Of a stretch of 64,000 nt of DNA, positions 1 to 7,805 are shown piece by piece (within the stretch, counting starts at the first letter, position 1; every line of letters begins with the position of its first letter). The stretch lies in the NCBI GenBank assembly GCA_025457915.1, contig JALOTL010000003.1:1-64000 (forward strand), read 5' to 3'. The translations under genes and the position numbers were made by a program. This DNA is from Spirochaetota bacterium. Lineage in GTDB: Bacteria > Spirochaetota > UBA4802 > UBA5550. The notes beneath the pieces were generated by a model. It searched no databases. It saw nothing but the letters and a program-made list of their open reading frames with translations, and was not told the origin of the DNA.

Positions 1-1
1 C

Positions 2-382
2 ATGTTCCTCGACTATTTTTTAGGCGCACAGCATGCGATGGAGCACCTGAAGCCTGCATGGGTTAATGGCACTTTTAATACTTCACTTGCGCCTTTATGG
101 AGTACGCCCCTTGCGGACGGCCAGAAGGTATGGACGATCGTAGGCGATGCGGACGGATATGACTGCTGGGGATGGGGAGGCGAACTATTCGCGGGGTGGC
201 CGATACTTCTTGCGGCAGAAGGCGACAATGACGGTCTTGTGTCGCACAAGTCTGCGATGCTTTCGGGTGTTGACAATCATAACGGCGATTCGAATACCCT
301 GGCGTTCTTCTGGGGCAACGACCATTATGACCTTGTAAGGGATTCAGCCGTTGCCGCAAAAGCCGCAACTGTTTTAAGATAA
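2..382 (+). CDS. C-terminal part of a lipase-like alpha/beta hydrolase (5' end outside window)
   Basis: The reading frame is open to the window edge, so the ATG at base 2 is probably internal and the N-terminal part with the nucleophile serine is missing. The visible 126 residues contain EGDNDGLVS, where an aspartate sits as in the acid member of a lipase triad, and later GNDHYDLVRD, where the histidine would complete it. This spacing is typical of secreted triacylglycerol lipases and PHB-depolymerase-like hydrolases. The many tryptophans and glycines fit an exported enzyme. The family is inferred from the last third only. An intrinsic terminator follows 31 bp after the stop. Confidence 0.5.
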   Translation: MFLDYFLGAQHAMEHLKPAWVNGTFNTSLAPLWSTPLADGQKVWTIVGDADGYDCWGWGGELFAGWPILLAAEGDNDGLVSHKSAMLSGVDNHNGDSNTLAFFWGNDHYDLVRDSAVAAKAATVLR

Positions 383-412
383 GAATAGTCAGATATTCCC
401 GTGATATTTTTC

Positions 413-440
413 AAGCCCGTCTCCCGGGACGGGCTTCTTT
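413..440 (+). terminator. Intrinsic terminator after the hydrolase gene
   Basis: A 9-bp perfect stem (AAGCCCGTC, 413-421, with GACGGGCTT, 428-436) and a six-base loop is followed by a T-rich run. It lies just after the hydrolase stop codon and separates it from the convergent minus-strand gene. Confidence 0.8.
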
Positions 441-528
441 ATTTTACAAGGGTCTTGCTGAAGCACTATTGTGAAAGCTTGTCCGCGGAATCAGCCCTGA
501 GGGTCGATTCGAAACTTTACAGTATTTA

Positions 529-1140
529 TCAAAGTTCCGATTTATATTCAGTGATCTTTTTTTCAAGTGTTTCGATCATTTTGTTCGCCTTTTCGGCGTC
601 CTCATCCTTTTCCTTTTTGGGTTCGTTTTTTTCCGGCGTGTAGTCATCCTTGACATTCATGAAGTCCTTGATATTGGCGATTTTTTTCTGAAGAAGCGTG
701 ATTTTCATGTTCAACAGCTCTTTTTTTTCTTCCTTTGAAGCGTCTGATGATCTCACTTTTTTACTCAACAGGGATATGCGCTTCAGGTTTTCGGTGAAAC
801 CCTTAATGTCCTCGCTTTCATAGCTCGTAGGTATGAAAGCCACCTGGGGAAGTTCTTCCTGCTTTGAGAGTTCCTCCATCAGGTCCAGCAGCTCGTTGGT
901 GGGCCTCGAGGGCGGAGTTGGGGGTTTCGATGAGAAAACCGTATTTAAAAAGCCGAAGACCCCGCTGGAGTCCCTGCCGGTTCCGCTCTTCTCGCGGGCT
1001 TCTTCTGATACTGGCGCGACTCCTTCGCCGGGATTTCCGGACCTGGCCTGTTCATTGGCTGATTTTTTAACGCATACGAAGTAGAAAAGTATGGCCAGTG
1101 ATATTATTACAGATGCCGCAACCAGTTTGTTTTTATTCAT
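529..1140 (-). CDS. Hypothetical membrane-anchored coiled-coil protein
   Basis: The 203-residue product is not a family I recognise. Residues 5-24 form one hydrophobic segment after a short basic start (MNKNK), so it is a signal anchor or uncleaved signal peptide. A low-complexity Pro/Ser/Gly linker follows (about 28-80). The last 100 residues are highly charged and rich in Lys, Glu and Leu with heptad-like spacing, suggesting a periplasmic or cytoplasmic coiled coil. The start has a good ribosome binding site (AAGGCGGG) nine bases upstream. No enzymatic motif is visible. It is oriented with the ankyrin gene and other small minus-strand genes next door. Confidence 0.55.
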   Translation of the reverse strand: MNKNKLVAASVIISLAILFYFVCVKKSANEQARSGNPGEGVAPVSEEAREKSGTGRDSSGVFGFLNTVFSSKPPTPPSRPTNELLDLMEELSKQEELPQVAFIPTSYESEDIKGFTENLKRISLLSKKVRSSDASKEEKKELLNMKITLLQKKIANIKDFMNVKDDYTPEKNEPKKEKDEDAEKANKMIETLEKKITEYKSEL

Positions 1141-1311
1141 AAATACCCGCCTTTTTGTCCGAGATTATCCGCATTTTTTTCAACCGCAAGCATAATTTGA
1201 TTCCATGTTCAGTGTGTTTACCCTCAATGAATTACGTCCTTAATGCTATTATTAAGGCCGGTTTTAAATGCATTAGTACTGAAGGGTATTTCGGCGGACG
1301 TCAGGGGCATG

Positions 1312-1941
1312 CTAATCATCAAAATGATTTTTTTTCTTTTTTCCGGCCATATCTTTTGCAGTTTTTCTTTTTTTATTTCTGATATTCATGTTTGCCCCGG
1401 CCTTTTTCAGTAAACTCGCTACCGCCAGGTTGCCTTTCTCGATGGCCTTGTGCAGCGGAGTATTGCCGTCTTCATCCTGGGGGTTGAGAACGGCCCCGAG
1501 TTTTATCAGGTACCTGACTATCTCGACCCTTCCTTCTTCGGCCGCTTCATGAAGGGGCGTCTCTCCCTCACCATCCCTGGCGTTTATATTTGCTCCAAGT
1601 TTAACCAGTATTTTTACAGCCTCAAGGTTTCCCGATTCGGCCGCCTCGATCAGCGCGGTTTCCCCCTCATCGTCCCTGGCGTTGGGGTCAGCGCCAGATT
1701 TCAGAGCCCTCCTGATTCCTGCCGGGTCGCCTTTATCGCATGCCGTTATCAGATCCCTGTTTGCATCAAGGTCCACGGTCACTGCCGATGAGGCGAATTT
1801 TTTTATTGCTTCTATCCCTTTCATGCAGGCCTGCCTGGAGGAGTAGCCCTCACCCGAAGCAAGAATGTTTCCATTTGAAGATTTCAGCCTGAACCGGAAT
1901 TCGCCTTTTTTATCCGTATAGATCTCGAATTTTAATCCCAT
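1312..1941 (-). CDS. DUF1508 (YegP-like) domain fused to ankyrin repeats
   Basis: Residues 1-57 match the YegP/DUF1508 fold by pattern: FEIYTDKKGEFRFRLKSSNG, then ILASGEGYSSRQACMKGIEAIK. From residue 62 to about 200 there are four ankyrin repeats with the standard TPLHEAAEEG and NARDDEG turns. The C-terminus is a lysine tail (GKKKKNHFDD). No signal peptide is present, so it should be cytoplasmic. The ankyrin part is a protein-binding surface and the role of DUF1508 is not well established, so function is unknown. The start at 1941 has AAAGGA upstream. Domain calls are confident, biological role is not. Confidence 0.75.
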   Translation of the reverse strand: MGLKFEIYTDKKGEFRFRLKSSNGNILASGEGYSSRQACMKGIEAIKKFASSAVTVDLDANRDLITACDKGDPAGIRRALKSGADPNARDDEGETALIEAAESGNLEAVKILVKLGANINARDGEGETPLHEAAEEGRVEIVRYLIKLGAVLNPQDEDGNTPLHKAIEKGNLAVASLLKKAGANMNIRNKKRKTAKDMAGKKKKNHFDD

Positions 1942-2083
1942 ATATGATCCTTTCTTAATTGATCATTGTTCTTAATTTAATATTTAAATTTAATATAATT
2001 TACCGCTTCAAGAAAGAAAAAATTTGATCTTTGTTATCGGCGGATGCAGTTTTAAGGGGTATTTTCAGATGAACGGCCGGCAA

Positions 2084-2305
2084 TTAATCGTAAAAATCAA
2101 CATACCTGGAGGCCATGTCGAGTATCCTGTAATAATCAAGTATGGCGTTTTCGGTTTTAACTAAATTTATAAATTCCCTCATGTCATCGATTTTTCCTGC
2201 CTCTCTCAGGGCAGATACCGTAATCCCTACAAGGCTGGAAACGATCAACATGTTTGGCAGTTTACATTTCGGCCTGTATTGTCTATTTAAAATAATAGAC
2301 TGCAT
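2084..2305 (-). CDS. Small hypothetical protein
   Basis: A 73-residue product, unrecognised. I place the start at 2305 rather than 2317 because GAGG lies six bases upstream of the inner ATG. A short hydrophobic stretch (LIVSSLVGITVSAL, about residues 19-33) is followed by an amphipathic, charged C-terminal half ending RYVDFYD. Codon use is AGG-rich like its neighbours, which supports coding. It stands alone between two other minus-strand genes in an A+T-rich setting. Confidence 0.4.
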   Translation of the reverse strand: MQSIILNRQYRPKCKLPNMLIVSSLVGITVSALREAGKIDDMREFINLVKTENAILDYYRILDMASRYVDFYD

Positions 2306-2466
2306 TGTATGCCTCATTTAATTTAATATAATTAATATTATGTCGTAAACAAAATTTTTCTTTTTTTTTCGTTGTTGACCGACTTGATTGAAAAATCCGA
2401 ATCATCCAGGGACGGTTGTTTTGAACATGAAGGAGCAGTACAGGCGAGGTATAAAGACCAGGAGGG

Positions 2467-2778
2467 CTATTTTTTCAATTCTTCGCCCAGTTTTTTTTCA
2501 AGTGATTCCACCTTGCTTTTAATCATGCCGGAGGCTTTCCTCCTGTAATCCATCTTCAATACCATGTAGACCCTTTCCGATTCGCCGCATATGGACAGCA
2601 TGCATTTTTTGGCTACATCCAGGACCTCTTCGGGTTCGCCTTCTATGCATGTTCCCATGGGGCCGACCCTGTATTCAAGTCCGCTGTCCATAATTATCCT
2701 GACGGCCGCCGCAACATGCCTGCTGACGCTTTCACCCTTGTCGAGTGGGAATAATGCAATTTCCGCGACTGCGCTCAT
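2467..2778 (-). CDS. MTH1187 / YqgV-type thiamine-binding family protein (DUF77)
   Basis: The 103 residues follow the family pattern: an N-terminal beta strand with EIALFPLDKGESVSRHVA, then GLEYRVGPMGTCIEGE, then RVYMVLKMDYR. Family members form small ferredoxin-like tetramers, some shown to bind thiamine or a related ligand. The length is normal for the family. The last 25 residues form a charged helix. The start at 2778 is preceded by GGAGAACC. It is a single gene, and no thiamine biosynthesis or transport gene is nearby, so the ligand cannot be told from context. Confidence 0.8.
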   Translation of the reverse strand: MSAVAEIALFPLDKGESVSRHVAAAVRIIMDSGLEYRVGPMGTCIEGEPEEVLDVAKKCMLSICGESERVYMVLKMDYRRKASGMIKSKVESLEKKLGEELKK

Positions 2779-2822
2779 GGGGGTTCTCCGTTATTTCTGA
2801 TTGCCGGTTGAAGGAAAGAATG

Positions 2823-2893
2823 AGCGGGTGATGGGAATCGAACCCACGTGATCAGCTTGGAAGGCTGAAGTTCTACCACTGAACTACACCCGC
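2823..2893 (-). tRNA. tRNA-Gly (anticodon TCC)
   Basis: On the minus strand the acceptor arms GCGGGTG and CACCCGC pair perfectly. D-arm, anticodon arm with loop CTTCCAA, and T-arm with GGTTCGATTCC are all present, and the discriminator is T. The anticodon TCC reads glycine GGN codons. CCA is not encoded. Length is 71 nt. Confidence 0.97.
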
Positions 2894-2904
2894 ATGGACT
2901 GCCT

Positions 2905-2932
2905 AAAATATCGGCATGCATTAAAGAGTCAA
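2905..2932 (-). promoter_or_regulatory. Promoter of tRNA-Gly
   Basis: On the minus strand TTGACT (2927-2932), a 16-bp spacer and TATTTT (2905-2910) form a sigma-70 type promoter ending a few bases before the tRNA 5' end. Confidence 0.6.
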
Positions 2933-3018
2933 GAAAAATTTATTCAGCGAAAGATTCCGACATAAATTTTGTTTTATACATTATCTTTTAAATTTGCATA
3001 GGCAAAATCGATTTTTAC

Positions 3019-3046
3019 TTGACAATTATGTCACATTTGGTAAATA
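3019..3046 (+). promoter_or_regulatory. Promoter of the dcw operon
   Basis: TTGACA (3019-3024), 16 bp, then TAAATA (3041-3046) is a near-consensus sigma-70 promoter about 190 bp before mraZ. The expected start of transcription, around 3053, falls inside the decamer repeats assigned to MraZ. Confidence 0.65.
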
Positions 3047-3066
3047 GTGGGGATAGGTGGGGATTT
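3037..3066 (+). promoter_or_regulatory. Predicted MraZ operator: 10-bp spaced TGGGG repeats
   Basis: GTGGGGAT occurs at 3047-3054 and again at 3057-3064, exactly one helical turn apart, with a weaker TGGTA at 3038-3042 in the same phase. Known MraZ operators are tandem TGGG-type repeats with five-base gaps just downstream of the mraZ -10 element. The match in motif, phase and position indicates autorepression of the operon by MraZ. The binding itself is inferred. Confidence 0.65.
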
Positions 3067-3164
3067 GTGTAACAAAATTCCTCCTTTTGGGTAATTAAAA
3101 ATGTCCGGTCAAAAATCAGGCAATTTTATCGAATCACGCCTGTTTTCTGCCGGGCCGAACCTTG

Positions 3165-3191
3165 TCCCCCATCGCCTCCGGCGATGGGGGA
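3165..3191 (+). promoter_or_regulatory. Strong hairpin in the dcw leader
   Basis: A perfect 12-bp stem (TCCCCCATCGCC with GGCGATGGGGGA) and a three-base loop lies 43 bp before mraZ. It is not followed by a T run, so it is not a standard terminator. It may affect mRNA stability or leader processing. Confidence 0.5.
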
Positions 3192-3234
3192 GTGAAATAC
3201 CGGGCGGGAAAAAAAATAACAGGTCGATAACAGA

Positions 3235-3672
3235 ATGTTTATGGGTGAATATCATCCCACCCTGGATGAAAAAGGAAGGGTGGCGATACCGATGAAGCTC
3301 AGAAGGGCCTTCGGGGAAGATTCCGTCATAAACAGGCTTGTGATAACCCATGGTTCCGATAAATGCATAATGGCGTTCAGGGAGGAGGACTGGAGGGATT
3401 TCGTGAAAAACAGGCTCATCACCCTCCCGCAGTCTGACCCCTCGAACAGGATGAAGATGCGCGTGCTGCTGGGCGGAGCGACGGAGTGCGAGCTGGACAG
3501 GCAGGGGAGGATCACTATCCCGTCTTATCTGCTCGCCTATGCGGAAATAAAGAGGGACGTGGTGATCCTCGGCCTTTATGATAAAATCGAGATCTGGTCG
3601 GGCGAGATATACGGCGAATACAAGCCGGGCGGCGAATCGCTCAATGTTCTGGCCGGCGATCTCGGATTGTAG
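3235..3672 (+). CDS. mraZ: Transcriptional regulator MraZ
   Basis: MraZ is a DNA-binding protein with two SpoVT-AbrB-like repeats that controls the dcw cluster. Both repeats are visible: MGEYHPTLDEKGRVAIP near the start and ATECELDRQGRITIPSYLL around residues 80-98, each with the DxxGR(V/I)xIP signature. Length (145 aa) is normal. It is the first gene of the operon, and TGGGG repeats that fit its operator overlap the promoter upstream. Starts at 3235 (MFM) and 3241 are both possible, and no strong ribosome binding site decides between them. Confidence 0.95.
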   Translation: MFMGEYHPTLDEKGRVAIPMKLRRAFGEDSVINRLVITHGSDKCIMAFREEDWRDFVKNRLITLPQSDPSNRMKMRVLLGGATECELDRQGRITIPSYLLAYAEIKRDVVILGLYDKIEIWSGEIYGEYKPGGESLNVLAGDLGL

Positions 3673-3691
3673 GGTTAATGGTTGATTTCTA

Positions 3692-4630
3692 ATGAGACAT
3701 AATACGGATGATACAGGGAGCGAAGAATTCTCCCATGAACCGGTACTGTGGAGGGAGGTCCTGCATTTCATCGAGGATTCCCCGCTGCGCGGAGAAGGAG
3801 TGCTGGTGGACTGTACGCTGGGCGAGGGGGGCCACAGCGAGCTTATCCTGAAAAAATTCAGCCGGATTAAAATACTGGCCTTCGAAAGGGATCCCGAGAT
3901 CCTTGATGTTGCAAAAAAGAGGCTGGAGGGGTTCGGCGGAAGGATAGAGTTTATAAATGATAATTTTTCAAACATTTCAGATCGTATCGGGGAAATGGCC
4001 GGCGGGATCGGCTATATTCTTTTTGATTTCGGCATATCATCTTATCACTTCGACAGGAGCGGAAGGGGTTTCGCCATCAGCAGGGACGAGAGGCTTGATA
4101 TGAGGCTTGACGGCGCCGGGCGCGACGCTTCGAGGGTGGTGAACGGTCTTACGGAAAAGGAACTGGCTGACATATTCTACAGGTACGGGGAGGAGAGGTG
4201 GTCGAGAAGGATAGCCTCTTACATAGCGGCGAGGAGAAGGGAAAAAGTGATTGAGACCACGACTGATCTCGCCGAGATTGTCCTCTCGGCAATACCGGCA
4301 AGATACAGGGTGAGGAATATTCATCCCGCGACAAGGGTCTTCCAGGCCCTCAGGATTTTTGTAAACGACGAGCTGGCCGCGATTGAAAAAGGGCTTTCCG
4401 GGGCTTTCGGCCTGCTTTCGAATGCCGGTAGAATAATGGCGATATCATTCCATTCCCTCGAGGACAGGCTGGTCAAGAATTCCTTCAGGCGGATGGCTGA
4501 CGACGGTCATACCGTAAGGATCCTGACAAAGAAGCCGCTCTGTGCGCAGGATGATGAGGTAGCCGGGAATACCAGGGCGCGGAGCGCCAAGCTGAGGGTG
4601 TGCGAAAGAATAATGGAACCGGTTTCATGA
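3692..4630 (+). CDS. rsmH: 16S rRNA m4C1402 methyltransferase RsmH (MraW)
   Basis: The enzyme methylates N4 of C1402 in the 16S rRNA P site using S-adenosylmethionine. The SAM-binding segment is VDCTLGEGGHSELIL (about residues 34-48). Family signatures DFGISSYHFD, GFAISRDERLDMR and ISFHSLEDR are all present. Length of 312 aa is typical. It is the conserved second gene of dcw clusters. Its stop codon overlaps the ftsL start as ATGA. The ribosome binding site at 3692 is weak, so the exact start is less certain. Confidence 0.95.
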   Translation: MRHNTDDTGSEEFSHEPVLWREVLHFIEDSPLRGEGVLVDCTLGEGGHSELILKKFSRIKILAFERDPEILDVAKKRLEGFGGRIEFINDNFSNISDRIGEMAGGIGYILFDFGISSYHFDRSGRGFAISRDERLDMRLDGAGRDASRVVNGLTEKELADIFYRYGEERWSRRIASYIAARRREKVIETTTDLAEIVLSAIPARYRVRNIHPATRVFQALRIFVNDELAAIEKGLSGAFGLLSNAGRIMAISFHSLEDRLVKNSFRRMADDGHTVRILTKKPLCAQDDEVAGNTRARSAKLRVCERIMEPVS

Positions 4631-4893
4631 AATATTTTTTTTTCATATTTCCCATATGCCTTTTGTTCATCATATACGCATGGCAGAATATCGAGGTGAT
4701 GAAGATAAAGCTGAATTTCAGGAAACAGGTCATGGCGACCGAAGAGCTGGCCAAGAGGAACGACAGGCTTACATATGAGATTGAGAAAATGAGAAGGATA
4801 AAAAACCTGGATCAGTTTTCGCAGGCCAGGGGCTTGAAGGAGATATCCGGGGGAAACATAGAGCTTATTTCGATTAAAAAGGGCAATGAATAA
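4627..4893 (+). CDS. ftsL: Cell division protein FtsL-like
   Basis: An 88-residue bitopic protein: residues 1-20 are a hydrophobic anchor (MKYFFFIFPICLLFI), followed by a basic and then heptad-like coiled-coil region (about 28-62) and a short tail. Size, topology and position after rsmH are those of FtsL, which pairs with FtsB and FtsQ at the septum. Sequence identity in this family is low, so the call rests on topology and synteny. I chose the ATG at 4627, overlapping the rsmH stop, over an upstream ATG inside rsmH. An ftsI gene would normally follow and is absent. murE begins inside the ftsL stop region. Confidence 0.75.
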   Translation: MKYFFFIFPICLLFIIYAWQNIEVMKIKLNFRKQVMATEELAKRNDRLTYEIEKMRRIKNLDQFSQARGLKEISGGNIELISIKKGNE

Positions 4894-6412
4894 AAACCAT
4901 GCAAATAAAACTCTCGGCGATGTCATAGCCGGGACCCGCGGCGCGGTCAGCCTTTATTCCGGAGGAGGAGACGTCCTGATCGGCGGTATAGAGTATGACT
5001 CCAGGAAGGTCGTCCCGGGCAGCCTTTTCGTCGCCGTAAAGGGCTTCAGGACCGACGGCCATGATTATGTAGAAAAGGCCGTGTCAATGGGCGCCGTTGC
5101 GGTGCTCGCATCAGGAGACAGGGCGGAAGAAATAAGCCGCCTTGGCGGGAAGGGCATACCGGTGGTTTCCTACGGCGACCAGAGAAAGGCGATGTCTTCC
5201 ATTTCAGCTTCGTTTTTCGGCAGGCCGTCAAGGGAGATGCTGATGATTGGCGTCACGGGCACTAACGGGAAAACATCAATAACTTACATGCTTGAATCGA
5301 TCCTCGCCTGCGCCGGGTTCACGCCCGGAATAATAGGCACCGTGAATTACAGGTGGAAGGGGAAATCCATCCCGGCCCCGAACACCACGCCTGAATCGAG
5401 GGACCTCCAGGAGATCCTCCGTGAAATGCGGAACGACGGAGTCGACGCGGCGGTAATGGAGGTCTCGTCCCACGCGCTGGAGCTCAACAGGGCCGACGAT
5501 ATCGACTTCGACGCGGCGATATTCACCAACCTTACCGGTGACCACCTGGATTTCCATCTGAACATGGAGAACTACTACTCCGCAAAGAGGAGGTTTTTCG
5601 ACCTGATGGAGTCTTCAGATAAAAAGACCCGGGTCGGAGTGGTCAACGGCGACGATGAATACGGCATGAGGATAATCGCCGACAGGGTAAAATTCACCTA
5701 CAGGATAACGGATTTCGGGCTGAAAAACGGGGCGCACTACGGTCCGGAAAAAGGTTCAATTAAAAACGAGATATCAGGCCTTCACTATTTCCTGGGCAGC
5801 CCGGAGAGGGCCGAGATCAGACTGAAGCTGGCCGGAAGGTTTCATGTCTACAATTCCCTCGCCGCGGTAGCGGCCGCCAGGGAGCTCGGGATTCCAATGG
5901 AAAAGATCGTGTCCGGTCTATCCGGCCTCAAGGCGGTGCCCGGCAGGTTCGACGTGCTGTCGTCCGGTAACGGCTTCAGCGTGATAGTGGACTACGCCCA
6001 TACCGGCGACGCCCTCCTGAAGCTCCTTCAGTCCGTCAGGGAGGTCTGCAGGGGCAAAATCATAACCGTGTTCGGATGCGGCGGGGACAGGGACAGGACG
6101 AAAAGGCCGGTGATGGGTGCCATTGCCAGCGAAAATTCCGATTTCGTGATCGTGACGAGCGACAATCCCAGGACCGAGAAACCCTTGGCAATCATCGACG
6201 AAATCAGGGCCGGGATTTCCGGAAATAATTACGAGGTCATCCAGGACAGGACCGAGGCGATAGGCAGGGCCGTATTTATGGGAAGGAGCGGCGACGTCAT
6301 AGTCATTGCGGGCAAAGGGCATGAGGATTACCAGATCATCGGGACCGAGAAAATACATTTCGACGACAGGGAGACGGCGGTCAGATTCATGAGCGAGAGG
6401 AGGGCCGGTTGA
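4886..6412 (+). CDS. murE: UDP-MurNAc-tripeptide synthetase MurE (meso-DAP type)
   Basis: MurE adds the third residue to UDP-MurNAc-L-Ala-D-Glu in the cytoplasm using ATP. The P-loop is GVTGTNGKTS (GTNGKT at residues 115-120). The lysine expected to be carbamylated is in YYSAKRRFF (K224). The amino-acid selectivity motif DNPR is at residues 416-419, which in characterised enzymes marks meso-diaminopimelate rather than lysine or ornithine. Length 508 aa is usual. It overlaps ftsL upstream and murF downstream, so it is translationally coupled in the dcw operon. Confidence 0.95.
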   Translation: MNKNHANKTLGDVIAGTRGAVSLYSGGGDVLIGGIEYDSRKVVPGSLFVAVKGFRTDGHDYVEKAVSMGAVAVLASGDRAEEISRLGGKGIPVVSYGDQRKAMSSISASFFGRPSREMLMIGVTGTNGKTSITYMLESILACAGFTPGIIGTVNYRWKGKSIPAPNTTPESRDLQEILREMRNDGVDAAVMEVSSHALELNRADDIDFDAAIFTNLTGDHLDFHLNMENYYSAKRRFFDLMESSDKKTRVGVVNGDDEYGMRIIADRVKFTYRITDFGLKNGAHYGPEKGSIKNEISGLHYFLGSPERAEIRLKLAGRFHVYNSLAAVAAARELGIPMEKIVSGLSGLKAVPGRFDVLSSGNGFSVIVDYAHTGDALLKLLQSVREVCRGKIITVFGCGGDRDRTKRPVMGAIASENSDFVIVTSDNPRTEKPLAIIDEIRAGISGNNYEVIQDRTEAIGRAVFMGRSGDVIVIAGKGHEDYQIIGTEKIHFDDRETAVRFMSERRAG

Positions 6413-7797
6413 AGGCCTTTTATAAATCCACGGTCGGCGAGATCGCCGGCTGTTGCGGCGGCGAGATCATCTCCGGGAGCGGCAGCGTGAGGATTGCCAG
6501 CATTTCCACCGATTCCAGGGACCTTGGAGCGGATAGCCTTTTCATCCCGCTGATCGGGGAAAAGTTCGACGGTCATGATTTCATCAAGGGGCTTGCGGAG
6601 GACGGGGAGATAAAATCCTTTCTGACGATGAGAGACGGATTCGGCGGGATCGCGGATTCGGCCGGGATCGCGGCCGTAAGATGCGACGATACCCTGAAGG
6701 CCCTCGGAAGAATCGCCTCTTCACACAGGAATTCGTTCGACATTCCCGTCATAGGCATAACCGGCACAAACGGAAAGACCACCACCAAGGAACTGCTGCA
6801 TTTCATGCTTTCCCTGAAATACAGGGTGCACAAGAACGAAAAAAACTACAACAACGAGATAGGCGTTCCATTCTCCCTTCTCGGCCTTGAGCGGTCGCAC
6901 CAGATGGCCGTTATCGAGATGGGCATGAATCACTCCGGAGAGCTCGAAAGGCTTTCGGTTATGTCCAGGCCCGGGATGGCGCTGATAACCAACGTGGGAG
7001 AGGGACACCTGGAGTTCCTTGGGAGCGTCGAGAACGTCGCCCTTGCCAAATCGGAGATCATGCACGGCATGGAAAAGGGTTCGATGGCGGTCATAAACAG
7101 GGACACGGAATATTTTGAGCTCCTGAAGTCACGCGCGGTCCAGATGGGCCTTTCAGTCAAGACCTTCGGGCTTTCCACCGGCGCCGACGTCCGTCCTGCT
7201 GATTTTGAGCTCAGGGTGGACGGTATCGGGATGGATATCGGCGGATCCGGGATGAGCGTTCCTCTGTACGGTCTGCACAACGTATACAACGTAACGGCCG
7301 CCTTTGCGGCGGCCTCGGAATACGGGATAAGCGCCGCCGATGTAGCCGGGGAGATAGGCGGATTCGTCAATGTCGGCGGCAGGAGCCAGATCCTGGACAG
7401 GGGCTACATGGTTATCAACGATACGTACAATGCAAATCCCCTCTCGGTGAGATACGCGCTGATTTCCGCCCGGGACATTTTTCCAGGCAGGAGAAAGATA
7501 GCGGTACTTTCTGACATGAAGGAGCTTGGGGAGTCGTCTGAAATATTCCACGAGGACACCGGCAGGGAGGTCGCGGACAACGGCTTCGACATGCTGCTGA
7601 CATGCGGCGACATGTCCGACGCACTTGCCAGGGGCGCGGTCAAGTCGGGGATGAAGAATGAAAACGTGATAAGGTTCAGGGACAAGGGCGAGATGAAGAG
7701 CTACCTGGTGAAATTGGTCCGTGATGGCGACGTGGTGCTCGTCAAGGGATCCAGGTCGACCGGGATGGAGGACATAGTAAAGGTGCTGGCCGGTTAA
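6409..7797 (+). CDS. murF: UDP-MurNAc-tripeptide:D-Ala-D-Ala ligase MurF
   Basis: MurF attaches D-Ala-D-Ala to the UDP-MurNAc tripeptide, the last cytoplasmic ligase step. The P-loop is GITGTNGKTTT (GTNGKT at 119-124), followed by KNYNNEIGVPFSLL and VIEMGMNHSGE, both typical of MurF. The C-terminal ligase domain has NDTYNANPLS. Length 462 aa is normal. Translation starts at TTG 6409, which overlaps the murE stop (TTGA). Partner D-Ala-D-Ala ligase (ddl) is not in this cluster. Confidence 0.95.
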   Translation: MKAFYKSTVGEIAGCCGGEIISGSGSVRIASISTDSRDLGADSLFIPLIGEKFDGHDFIKGLAEDGEIKSFLTMRDGFGGIADSAGIAAVRCDDTLKALGRIASSHRNSFDIPVIGITGTNGKTTTKELLHFMLSLKYRVHKNEKNYNNEIGVPFSLLGLERSHQMAVIEMGMNHSGELERLSVMSRPGMALITNVGEGHLEFLGSVENVALAKSEIMHGMEKGSMAVINRDTEYFELLKSRAVQMGLSVKTFGLSTGADVRPADFELRVDGIGMDIGGSGMSVPLYGLHNVYNVTAAFAAASEYGISAADVAGEIGGFVNVGGRSQILDRGYMVINDTYNANPLSVRYALISARDIFPGRRKIAVLSDMKELGESSEIFHEDTGREVADNGFDMLLTCGDMSDALARGAVKSGMKNENVIRFRDKGEMKSYLVKLVRDGDVVLVKGSRSTGMEDIVKVLAG

Positions 7798-7805
7798 GGA
7801 GGGTT

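Noticed and set aside
3688-3702. 15-mer TCTAATGAGACATAA shared with 16045-16059
   Set aside because: One or two repeated 15-mers are expected by chance in 64 kb. No surrounding similarity extends it.
3109-3975. 288-codon minus-strand frame opposite mraZ and rsmH
   Set aside because: It is a mirror of two well conserved genes, with no domain and an unlikely composition.
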